DNA from: Actinomycetes bacterium
Lineage (GTDB): Bacteria; Actinomycetota; Acidimicrobiia; Acidimicrobiales; Bog-793
DNA length: 39,058 nt
Reading direction: 5' to 3'
Assembly: GCA_021838945.1 (NCBI GenBank)
Contig: JAKCCH010000019.1
Location: 1-39,058, forward strand
The translations under genes were made by a program, and so were the position numbers. The notes beneath the pieces are model-generated. The model searched no databases. It was not told where the DNA came from and worked only from the letters and a program-made list of their open reading frames with translations. Of this stretch, positions 1 through 6,343 are shown piece by piece. Position 1 is the first letter of the stretch; each line of letters opens with the position of its first letter.

Positions 1-148
1 CAAAGCCTGTGGACGACGCGTGAACTACGGCCGCTCAACCTGTGAGCGACTGTTCGATCAGCTGACGGGGACCCTGGTCAAGCCAAATGTGAAGGCCTCA
101 CCACAAACCCGTGCTTCCCGTTTCAGCGGGTGAGTCCTTGCGTTCCCG

Positions 149-259
149 TCATCTCACGACGATCGAGTCGAGGGCTCTGACGTTCGGCCGCCCCGCATAG
201 AGCAGGGCTCTGATGCGGAAGTGCTCGAAGTCCGTGACACCGAACGCGTCGCGCTTCAC
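149..259 (-). pseudogene. ISL3-family transposase, C-terminal remnant
   Basis: Reading the minus strand from 259 to a TGA at 149-151 gives about 36 residues ending an open frame. They include the segments AFGVTDFEHFRIRALLYAG and GRPNVRAL, which match from memory the extreme C-terminus of ISL3-family transposases (FGF..F.HYRIRALLYAGKPNW). Upstream of 259 the frame only reads out-of-frame sequence of the neighbouring YdeI-like gene, so the rest of the transposase (roughly 400 residues in the family) is gone. The remnant begins exactly where the YdeI-like gene stops, which suggests an old insertion or deletion junction near 256-260. I could not identify a terminal inverted repeat in 1-148, which otherwise shows no gene. 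Confidence 0.6.
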
Positions 260-849
260 CGGTCCTTCGGGGGCTTGCGTGGATGGATGGACTCGCCCCG
301 GGCGAGCATGTCGACGTACTCGGCCAGCTTGCGGACCCGGGTCGTCGGGCGCTTGACGGTGTTGAGCCGGTAGACGATGGCGTAGCGATTGGCTGTGTCT
401 AGCTGGTCGAACGTCGCGGCTGCGGCGGGATTGGCTGCCAGCGCCTGAACTAGGTCGGGCGGGGTCTGCATGTCGGCCTGCCCGCGGTAGGCCGCTTGCC
501 ACCGACCTTGCGCCTTGGCGGCGTCTACAGCCGCCATCCCGGCTCGCTGCATCCGCCCAGCCTCGGTAAGGCGGGCGACGTGCGCGACGTTCCTGGCGGA
601 CCAGGGGCTGTTCGGCCGGCGGGGCGTGAAGCGCTGGCGATAGCTGTCGTTGTCACGTCGAGTGATCTGCCCGTCGATCCAGCCGAAGCACAGCGCCTCG
701 TCAAGCGCTTGCGCATAGGTCAGCGCCGTCGTCTGACCGCCCTTCTTGTGCAGCACCAGCCACACGCCCGGATGGTCGGCGTGATGACTGTCCAACCAGG
801 CGCGCCACGCCTCAGCGTCCTGGACAAGCAACTCCGCGAGGTCGGCCAC
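256..849 (-). CDS. YdeI/OmpD-associated family protein
   Basis: A 197-residue soluble protein. The sequence shows the family hallmarks: an N-terminal segment with WL..HH....GVWLVL.KK, the strongly conserved ALCFGWIDG block (about residues 51-59), then FTPRR..SPWSARN (about 74-87) and a C-terminal Arg/Lys-rich region in which YdeI-like proteins usually end. Members are annotated as YdeI/OmpD-associated or bacteriocin-protection proteins, but the biochemical function is not established. It lies 9 bp downstream of the VOC-fold gene on the same strand, so the two probably form one transcript driven from the MarR divergent promoter. Its stop codon falls at the junction with the transposase remnant, so the C-terminus may have been trimmed or replaced there. 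Confidence 0.85.
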   Translation of the reverse strand: MADLAELLVQDAEAWRAWLDSHHADHPGVWLVLHKKGGQTTALTYAQALDEALCFGWIDGQITRRDNDSYRQRFTPRRPNSPWSARNVAHVARLTEAGRMQRAGMAAVDAAKAQGRWQAAYRGQADMQTPPDLVQALAANPAAAATFDQLDTANRYAIVYRLNTVKRPTTRVRKLAEYVDMLARGESIHPRKPPKDR

Positions 850-858
850 GGCGCGGCA

Positions 859-1266
859 CTACGGTGTGGCCGCGGGACGGGGACTCAGGCAGAACGGTTG
901 ACCGTCGGGATCGAGCAGCACCCGCCAGCGGCCGGCTCCGGGCTGAAAGTCAGGGTGGCTGGCTCCGATCGCACACAGCCTCTCTGCGGCCTCGTCGAGG
1001 TCGTCGACCTGCAGATCGAGGTGGAAGCGTTTGACGCCAGCCTCGTCAGGCCACTGCGCAGGCCGGAATCCCTCGATCTTGCCGAAGCCGATCTTGATGC
1101 CGTTGCCTTCGACCATCCCGTAGCTGTCGTCGCTGTAGGTGACCTCCCAGCCGAGCGCGGCCGCGTAGAACTGCGCCAGCCTCGCTGGGTCCGCGCTGTC
1201 GATGTTCAGCATCGAAAACTCCGCCGCCGACTTGCCGTGCTCCCTGACAGGCTGTGTATGACTCAT
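859..1266 (-). CDS. VOC-superfamily (glyoxalase-like) protein
   Basis: A 135-residue protein with one vicinal-oxygen-chelate module pair: an N-terminal half with FSMLNIDSADPARLAQFYAAALGWEV and a C-terminal half with FHLDLQVDDLDEAAERL and the closing VLLDPDGQPFCL. This matches the glyoxalase-like domain family (dioxygenase, bleomycin-resistance or glyoxalase-like). Candidate metal ligands are the His in FHLDLQV and an N-terminal acidic residue, but substrate and metal cannot be read from sequence. The ATG at 1266 is supported by a TAGTTT hexamer (minus strand 1278-1273) exactly six bases upstream, a leaderless layout with no Shine-Dalgarno. A 15-bp palindrome overlaps the start codon, so the gene is probably controlled by the divergent MarR protein. 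Confidence 0.85.
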   Translation of the reverse strand: MSHTQPVREHGKSAAEFSMLNIDSADPARLAQFYAAALGWEVTYSDDSYGMVEGNGIKIGFGKIEGFRPAQWPDEAGVKRFHLDLQVDDLDEAAERLCAIGASHPDFQPGAGRWRVLLDPDGQPFCLSPRPAATP

Positions 1267-1269
1267 ACA
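1255..1269. promoter_or_regulatory. Perfect palindrome, likely MarR operator
   Basis: TGTATGACTCATACA is a perfect inverted repeat with 7-bp arms around one central base. It covers the ATG of the VOC gene (1264-1266) and directly abuts the -10 region shared by both divergent genes. Size and position fit a MarR-dimer site. Binding here would block both promoters, giving repression of the VOC-YdeI unit and autoregulation. Confidence 0.7.
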
Positions 1270-1280
1270 TATAAACTAGA
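1270..1280. promoter_or_regulatory. Overlapping divergent -10 elements
   Basis: The intergenic space is only 14-17 bp. On the plus strand TAAACT (1272-1277) is followed by six bases and GTG at 1284. On the minus strand TAGTTT (1278-1273) is followed by six bases and the ATG at 1266. The two hexamers overlap by five bases, so RNA polymerase cannot occupy both directions at once. Both transcripts would start at or next to the start codon and be leaderless. Clear -35 boxes are not seen. Confidence 0.6.
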
Positions 1281-1283
1281 GTG

Positions 1284-1859
1284 GTGTTGCGAACACAGTC
1301 AAGCCGCCAACACGCAGCCAACGCCCTGGGCGCGTTGAGCCTCGTGGTCGCAGACCGAATGAACGCCGCCGTCGAAGCGGTCGCGGCGCTCGGCCCGTCC
1401 GCCCCGGCCGCACTGGCCGCGTTGCACGAGTTCCTCGACGGCGGATCGGTAACGCAATTGAGTTCTGTTCTGGGCCTGACCCACTCAGGCACGGTCCGCC
1501 TCGTCGATCGCCTCGGAGCCGAAGGCCTCGTCGAGCGGGTCGGAGCGCCGGACGGGCGGGCCGTATCCGTCGTGTTGACCCGACGTGGCCGTCGCATGGC
1601 GGTGCAGATACTTCAAGCGCGCGAGAAGACACTGACGAGCGCGCTGTCCGCATTGACCTCGGACGAGGTCGACAACCTTGCGGCAGCACTGGACACGATG
1701 CTGACCACAGTCACCCTCGCCAGAGCCGAAGAACGCTCTGCTCACAGTCACGACCGTCCGCAACCGTGGCTATGTCGCCTCTGCGACTTCGCAGCGTGCG
1801 GCCGAAGCGAAGGCAACTGCCCAGTCAACAACGCGGTTACGACCACGAACCAGAGCTAG
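1284..1859 (+). CDS. MarR-family regulator with C-terminal Cys cluster
   Basis: About 191 residues. The middle shows a winged-helix MarR domain: a helix-turn-helix region reading VTQLSSVLGLTHSGTVRLVDRL, then a wing with DGRAVSVVLTRRGRR, flanked by helices for dimerisation. The last 30 residues carry a C-X2-C-X4-C-X6-C cluster (WLCRLCDFAACG, then GNCPV), not part of the core fold, which could bind zinc or a metal cluster or sense redox state. I chose GTG 1284 because it sits six bases after TAAACT; GTG 1281 is in frame and possible. No Shine-Dalgarno is present. The gene diverges from the VOC-YdeI pair and probably represses it and itself through the 1255-1269 palindrome. The effector is unknown. 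Confidence 0.85.
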   Translation: MLRTQSSRQHAANALGALSLVVADRMNAAVEAVAALGPSAPAALAALHEFLDGGSVTQLSSVLGLTHSGTVRLVDRLGAEGLVERVGAPDGRAVSVVLTRRGRRMAVQILQAREKTLTSALSALTSDEVDNLAAALDTMLTTVTLARAEERSAHSHDRPQPWLCRLCDFAACGRSEGNCPVNNAVTTTNQS

Positions 1860-2025
1860 CGCGACCCGGCGACTCTGGCCGGAGTCGTCGCCGAGGCCAC
1901 GTCACGTACTCGAACCTCGTTTCTGGACAGAGCCCCTTTGAAGCTACGTTGGCCGCAGTGATCCCTGCTGAGGCGCATCACAGAGGGCGGCTGGACGAGG
2001 TCGGCGGAACATGGGAGTCAGGGCG

Positions 2026-2391
2026 ATGACGAAGTACATGATCTTGTTTGACGCCCACGCGATGGATCACATCCCTGAAGAGGAAGTTCCAGCGGTGGCC
2101 GAGGCCGCGCACGCGGTCTGCGGGGAGGCGATCGAAGCAGGCGTGTATCTCTTGGCCGGCGGACTCGAAGACGAGCCGGCGAGCATGGTGGCCGCCGACG
2201 GGACCGTCACCGACGGCCCGCCTCCGGACGCTGTCGGTGGAGTCATGATCGTTGAAGTGCCATCACGCGAGGAAGCGCTGAAGTGGGCTGCCAAAGTCGC
2301 TGCTGCATGCCGCTGCACCCAGGAGGTGCGCGAAATCGGGTTCGACCCCGAGCTCGAGGCGATGCTGCGCGAGGCGCCGGGGCGACGGTAA
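2026..2391 (+). CDS. YCII-related (DGPF) domain protein
   Basis: A 121-residue protein with a single ferredoxin-like YCII-type domain: KYMILFDAHA at the start, a central AGGLEDEPASMV segment, and GGVMIVEVPSREEALKWA, which matches the usual EV.S.EEA..WA. Family members are small dimeric proteins, often encoded near sigma factors or stress regulators, with no settled function. ATG 2026 is preferred over the in-frame ATG at 2011 because GGGAG at 2013-2017 lies eight bases upstream and the domain begins immediately. The preceding stretch 1860-2025 contains no gene or clear signal. No obvious link to the MarR gene is visible beyond shared orientation. Confidence 0.8.
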   Translation: MTKYMILFDAHAMDHIPEEEVPAVAEAAHAVCGEAIEAGVYLLAGGLEDEPASMVAADGTVTDGPPPDAVGGVMIVEVPSREEALKWAAKVAAACRCTQEVREIGFDPELEAMLREAPGRR

Positions 2392-2482
2392 CGCCTCCGT
2401 CGCGTCAGGCGTGACCGCAGGAGAGAACTGGCGCTGAAGGAAGCCGCCGACGAGGTTCGATACGGGCCCTCAGGCGATCAGT

Positions 2483-2488
2483 TACTAT
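2483..2488 (+). promoter_or_regulatory. Probable -10 of the B12 operon
   Basis: TACTAT fits an actinobacterial -10 hexamer and would place transcription start near 2495, at the beginning of the cobalamin riboswitch. No convincing -35 box is seen at standard spacing. The stretch 2392-2482 holds no gene. Confidence 0.4.
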
Positions 2489-2490
2489 CC

Positions 2491-2640
2491 GGTCCACACG
2501 GGGCAGCGGACCCAGGAAGCCGGTGTGAGTCCGGCACGGTGCCGCCACTGTGACCGGGGAGCGATCCTCACCGATGACCACGGCCGAAGTTGGGCTGGAA
2601 GGTCGAGGTAAGCGCTGATCCGGGAGTCAGGATACTGACC
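2491..2640 (+). ncRNA. Cobalamin riboswitch
   Basis: The sequence contains the conserved landmarks of the B12 aptamer: GGAAGCCGGTGTGAGTCC near 2515, the B12 box GCCACTG at 2544-2550, an internal GGAAGGTC segment near 2597, and the closing GGGAGTCAGGATACTGACC ending at 2640. GGTC at 2491-2494 can pair with GACC at 2637-2640 as the closing stem P1. It lies about 50 bases upstream of a transcobalamin-like lipoprotein and an ECF transporter, all plausible cobalamin-uptake genes, so B12 should shut the operon down. The downstream sequence looks like a translational control platform. Confidence 0.93.
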
Positions 2641-2641
2641 G

Positions 2642-2688
2642 CTGCCCTCCCGACAACGGGGCGAGAGCACCCCGGAGAGGAGCGGCAG
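2642..2688 (+). promoter_or_regulatory. SD-masking hairpin after riboswitch
   Basis: CTGCC plus CTCC (2642-2650) can pair with GGAG plus GGCAG (2679-2688, one bulged C at 2683), enclosing an inner stem CGGGG (2657-2661) with CCCCG (2670-2674). The paired GGAG belongs to the Shine-Dalgarno GAGAGGAG (2674-2681) and the helix ends next to the ATG at 2689. This is the expected expression platform for translational repression by B12. There is no U-tract, so an intrinsic terminator is less likely. Confidence 0.6.
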
Positions 2689-3228
2689 ATGCATTACCGT
2701 CCGAATTGGTCGAAGGGAAGCCGCGCGTTCGTGCGCCTTCCAGGCCTGGCGGCTTTGGTGCTGGGAACGGGACTCGCGACGGCAGCCTGTGGCACGAGCA
2801 GTCCCTCCAACGGGGGGTCGGCTGGCGCTCCGGTGTCGGGCTCGTGCATCGGGGTGCGCGGAGCGCACCACGCCCGCGTTGTGGTGGAGTCATCGCCGGG
2901 CAAGGTCCTCAGGCGCTGCATAGGTTTCAACGGAGTGAGCATCCCGGCTCTCAAGCTGCTGACCGACAGCAAGGTCGAGACCGGAACGCAGAAGTACAGC
3001 TTCGGCGTCGCGATCTGCCAGGTCGACAACGTGCCCGCGCACTACTCGCAGTGCCTGCCGTCCGGTCAGGACTACTGGGCAGTGTTCCTCTCGACGAACG
3101 GCCACCGTTGGACGAGCCCGTCGACCGGGGTGAGCGACATCCACGTGCCTGCGGGTGGGTCGCTCGGGCTTCGCTACGACCCGCCCACGGGTAAGGCGGC
3201 ATCGCCCCCACCACCGTCACCGGCGTGA
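2689..3228 (+). CDS. Transcobalamin-like (DUF4430) lipoprotein
   Basis: A 179-residue exported lipoprotein. A basic N-terminus and hydrophobic stretch (about residues 12-33) end in ATAAC, with Cys34 as likely lipidation site, followed by a Ser/Gly-rich spacer. The C-terminal half carries QVDNVPAHYSQCLPSG and YWAVFLSTNGHRWTSP, the signature of the transcobalamin-like C-terminal domain (DUF4430), and ends in a Pro-rich tail. In animal intrinsic factor and transcobalamin the related domain contacts cobalamin; in bacteria it is inferred to bind cobalamin or related corrinoids at the surface. It is the first gene after the riboswitch and its stop overlaps the EcfT start by 4 bp (GTGA), so it probably delivers substrate to this transporter. 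Confidence 0.8.
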   Translation: MHYRPNWSKGSRAFVRLPGLAALVLGTGLATAACGTSSPSNGGSAGAPVSGSCIGVRGAHHARVVVESSPGKVLRRCIGFNGVSIPALKLLTDSKVETGTQKYSFGVAICQVDNVPAHYSQCLPSGQDYWAVFLSTNGHRWTSPSTGVSDIHVPAGGSLGLRYDPPTGKAASPPPPSPA

Positions 3229-4106
3229 GCCGACCGGCGGCGGTCGTCGTCTGGGCGCTGGCCGCCCTGGCCGTCGCCCTGTTCGACACCGATCCGCTCG
3301 CTCAAGTAATCGTGCTCGGTGGCGCCTGGGCGCTCCTGGTGCGCCGGAGGGTGGAGGGGCGGCGCCTGCGACCCCTCACCATCGGGCTCGTCGTCCTCGG
3401 CGCGATGACCGTCGCCGTCAACGGTCTCCTGTCGCACACCGGTACGACGGTCGTCGTGTCGCTGCCGGCGTGGTTGCCGCTCGTCGGCGGCTCGGTCACG
3501 GCTGAGGGCTTCGCCAGCGGCGCCTCGATCGCCCTCGGTCTCGTGACCGCCGTGTCGGTGACGGCGTCCCTCTCGGTCGTGATCGAGCCGGCCGATCTCG
3601 TCGACGCGCTGCCGGGAGTGCTGCACCACGCCGGTGCAGCACTCGGCGCTGCGCTCAACCTCGTGCCGGCAACCGCCGCCAGCGTTGTCGCCGTGCGGGA
3701 TGCGCAACGGCTGCGCGGGTGGCGACCACGTGGCGTTCGGGCCATGGTCGACCTCATCGTGCCGGTGCTGCTCGGTGCCATCGACCGTTCGGTGCAGCTG
3801 GCCGAGTCGATGGAGGCCCGAGCCTTCGGCATCGGGCGACGCACGAGCCTGTCGGGCGGGCGTTCTGCCGCCCTCCTCGTATCAGCGATGGCGGCTGTCG
3901 CGGCGGTCGTCCTGGCAGGTGTCGCTCGGCTGAGCGGAGCAGCTGACTGGTATCCCTATCCGGTGCCGACCCTGCCATCGGCGGCGCCACTGGTTCTCGC
4001 TCCGGCCGTCCTGATCGCGCTGGTCGGCGCCCTGCTCCCTCCTGAGAGAGCGGACGAGGTTGCTCCTCGTGGCGACGTCACGTCGCGCCCGCTCGAGCCG
4101 GCATGA
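3225..4106 (+). CDS. ECF transporter T component (CbiQ-like)
   Basis: A 293-residue polytopic membrane protein of the CbiQ/EcfT family, the transmembrane coupling subunit that links the S component to the ATPases. There are hydrophobic segments near residues 5-35, 47-65, 75-90, 100-125 and 210-280. The cytoplasmic coupling helices show the two expected Ala-Arg-Gly-type motifs, DAQRLRGW and ESMEARAFG, which contact the ATPase Q-loop clefts. It starts with GTG overlapping the lipoprotein stop and ends overlapping the ATPase start (ATGA), so translation of the operon is coupled. Its position downstream of a B12 riboswitch points to cobalamin or a precursor as transported substrate. Confidence 0.88.
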   Translation: MSRPAAVVVWALAALAVALFDTDPLAQVIVLGGAWALLVRRRVEGRRLRPLTIGLVVLGAMTVAVNGLLSHTGTTVVVSLPAWLPLVGGSVTAEGFASGASIALGLVTAVSVTASLSVVIEPADLVDALPGVLHHAGAALGAALNLVPATAASVVAVRDAQRLRGWRPRGVRAMVDLIVPVLLGAIDRSVQLAESMEARAFGIGRRTSLSGGRSAALLVSAMAAVAAVVLAGVARLSGAADWYPYPVPTLPSAAPLVLAPAVLIALVGALLPPERADEVAPRGDVTSRPLEPA

Positions 4107-5512
4107 CGGCCTCGCCGGTGGAGATCGTGCAACCCGAGACCGGCATCGCTGGATCGACGGTCATGTTCGAGGAGCTCACCTACAGCTACCCAGCTTGGTC
4201 CGGTGAACAGGAACCGGCTCTGCGCGACGTGTGCCTCGCGCTCGGTCCGGGCCTCACGGTCGTGGACGGCGATTCCGGCTCGGGGAAGTCCACTCTGCTC
4301 CGAGTCTGCAACGGGCTGGTACCTCACTTCCACGGCGGCACTCTTTCGGGCCGTGCCGCCGTGTGCGGCATGGACGTTGCGGCAACGCCGACTCGCCGCC
4401 TCGCCCGCCATGTCGGTTTCGTCTTCCAAGAGCCCGAGGCCGGGTTCGTGCGGGGAACCGTGGCCCGTGAGGTCGCGTTCTTTCCGGAGAACCTCGGGGT
4501 GTCGCGCGCCACGATGCGCCGCCGGGTGGCAGAGGCGCTCGAGAACGCTGGCATCACGAGTCTCGCTTCGCGCCGTCTGAGGACGCTCTCGGGCGGGGAG
4601 CGCCAGCGGGTGGCGTTGGCCGCCGTCCTCGCCGCCGCTCCGCCTGTCGTGGTCCTGGACGAGCCCATGTCGCAGCTCGACAGGCGAGGCGTCGTCGCCC
4701 TGGTGGCGACGCTCAACGCTCTCGCCGAGAACGGGGCGACGGTCGTGGTCGCAGAGCACCGTCTGGCCGGTGTCGGCCTCGGGCCGGCTCGCCACGTGGC
4801 ACTGGCGGGTGGCCGGGTCTTTGAAGGCGCCCCGGCGGACCTCTACCGTCCGTCAGGAGCGGTTGCCGACCGCCGGACCGTCGTAGCCGGGTCGACCGGG
4901 CCCGACGTCTGGTCGCTGCGGGACACGACGGTCGGAGTGGCTGGCCGCGCCCTGATCGAAGGCGTGGACCTTGCCGGAGCTACCGGCGAGGTGATCGTCG
5001 TCACCGGTCCGAACGGGTCGGGCAAGACGACGCTGCTGCGCACGATCGCCGGGCTCGCGCCCCCTCTTGCCGGTCGGGTGGAGCGGCGCCCGGGCCGCGT
5101 CGCATACCTGCCCCAGGAGCCGGGACTGCTCCTCCACCGTGACAGCGTGCGTGGGGAGGTGGAGCAGACACTGAGGTGGACGAGGGAGGACGGTTCGGCG
5201 GACGAGGTGCTCGATCTCCTCGGCCTGTCTTCCCTCGGCGATCGAGATCCCCGGGATCTGTCAGGCGGCCAGCGCCAGCGCGCCGCACTCGCCGTGGTGC
5301 TGGCGGGGAGACCGGCTCTGGCGCTGCTCGACGAGCCGACCCGAGGGATGGACTCTGCCGCTCGCGTTTCGCTGGCGGCTGCGCTACGCCGCCTCGCCGA
5401 GAGAGGTGCCGCCGTGGTGGCGGCCACCCACGACGTCGCGCTCGCGCGCGAGTTGCAGGGCCGCGTCCTCAGGATCGAGAACGGAGTGCTCGTGGAGGAC
5501 GACGGCGTGTGA
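4103..5512 (+). CDS. ECF transporter ATPase, two fused NBDs
   Basis: A 469-residue protein with two complete ABC ATPase domains in one chain, replacing the separate EcfA and EcfA' subunits. Domain 1 (about 20-250) has Walker A GDSGSGKS (56-63), signature LSGGERQRVALA and Walker B VVVLDEPMSQLD. Domain 2 (about 270-465) has Walker A GPNGSGKT (about 302-309), signature LSGGQRQRAALA and Walker B LALLDEPTRGMD. All ATP-binding and hydrolysis motifs are intact in both halves. It energises the EcfT-EcfS complex at the cytoplasmic face. It overlaps the genes on both sides by 4 bp. Confidence 0.92.
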   Translation: MTASPVEIVQPETGIAGSTVMFEELTYSYPAWSGEQEPALRDVCLALGPGLTVVDGDSGSGKSTLLRVCNGLVPHFHGGTLSGRAAVCGMDVAATPTRRLARHVGFVFQEPEAGFVRGTVAREVAFFPENLGVSRATMRRRVAEALENAGITSLASRRLRTLSGGERQRVALAAVLAAAPPVVVLDEPMSQLDRRGVVALVATLNALAENGATVVVAEHRLAGVGLGPARHVALAGGRVFEGAPADLYRPSGAVADRRTVVAGSTGPDVWSLRDTTVGVAGRALIEGVDLAGATGEVIVVTGPNGSGKTTLLRTIAGLAPPLAGRVERRPGRVAYLPQEPGLLLHRDSVRGEVEQTLRWTREDGSADEVLDLLGLSSLGDRDPRDLSGGQRQRAALAVVLAGRPALALLDEPTRGMDSAARVSLAAALRRLAERGAAVVAATHDVALARELQGRVLRIENGVLVEDDGV

Positions 5513-6300
5513 GCGCCATGGGCTCTCGCATCGCGCTCCTGGCGAGCTCGGCGGTCGGCCTGGCCGTGTTCCTCTGGCCGTTCTTCGGCGGTGGTCAGCC
5601 CGGCGCGGCGACGGCAGGGGCCTTCGGGATCGGCACTGTCGCCGCGCTGGCGGCGATGGAGCTGGTGGCCGGCCGTCTCGACACGAGGCGACTGGCCCTG
5701 CTGGCGGCACTGGCCGCCATCGACGCAGCGGCCCGTGCCGCCTTGGTCACCGGCATCGGCGGCTTCAGCCCGATCTTCCTCCTCATCCTGTGCGGCGGCT
5801 ATGTCTTCGGTGCGGAGTACGGCTTCTTGCTCGGAGCGGTCACCATCCTCGTCTCGGCACTCGTGACGGGGGGCCTCGGTCCGTGGTTGCCCTACCAACT
5901 GTTCGCCTCGGGATGGGTCGGCGCCCTCGCCGGGTTGGCAGGGCAGGGACGCCGCGGGCGCCCGACGCGCCGCGACGTCGTGGTGCTCGCCATCGTCGGC
6001 GCCGTCCTCGGATACGGCTATGGCGCAGTCATGGACATCTGGAACTGGACCTACTACCAGGCTTCTCCCGGTCTCGGCTTCCGTCCGGGGATGGGGCTCG
6101 TCGCCGCCCTCCAGCACTTCGGTCGCTTCTACCTCGCGACGTCGCTCGTCTACGACACCTTCCGGGCCGTGGGCAACGCCGTCATGGTGGTGGTGCTGGG
6201 CACGCCGGTGCTCGTGGCTCTCGCTCGCCTGCGCATGCGACTGCACGCCCAGGTGGACAGGGCGTTACCGGTCGGGATTCCGGACAGCCACGCCGCCTAG
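5509..6300 (+). CDS. ECF transporter S component
   Basis: A 263-residue membrane protein with about six hydrophobic segments. Conserved S-component features include GGFSPIFLLILCGGYVFG in the first half and GPWLPYQLFASGWVGALAG, a stretch typical of substrate-specific ECF subunits, followed by a long C-terminal loop with WNWTYY. GTG 5509 is chosen because it gives the same 4-bp GTGA overlap with the upstream stop seen at the other operon junctions; ATG 5518 is the alternative. Riboswitch and lipoprotein context suggest cobalamin or another corrinoid, but it is not recognisable to me as one of the named B12 S components. It completes a full ECF importer and is the last gene of the operon. Confidence 0.85.
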   Translation: MSAMGSRIALLASSAVGLAVFLWPFFGGGQPGAATAGAFGIGTVAALAAMELVAGRLDTRRLALLAALAAIDAAARAALVTGIGGFSPIFLLILCGGYVFGAEYGFLLGAVTILVSALVTGGLGPWLPYQLFASGWVGALAGLAGQGRRGRPTRRDVVVLAIVGAVLGYGYGAVMDIWNWTYYQASPGLGFRPGMGLVAALQHFGRFYLATSLVYDTFRAVGNAVMVVVLGTPVLVALARLRMRLHAQVDRALPVGIPDSHAA

Positions 6301-6343
6301 TGGCAGCGGCCGACGTACGCGACGCGTTCGTGCGGCGCTCCGG

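Noticed and set aside
260-502. Continuation of the transposase frame through the YdeI gene
   Set aside because: Residues above 260 are an Arg/Pro/Ser-rich out-of-frame reading of the YdeI gene and show no transposase similarity.
3302-3844. Minus-strand frames of 100-180 codons across the EcfT gene
   Set aside because: They lack domain motifs and lie opposite a gene with clear EcfT features and coupled overlaps on both sides.
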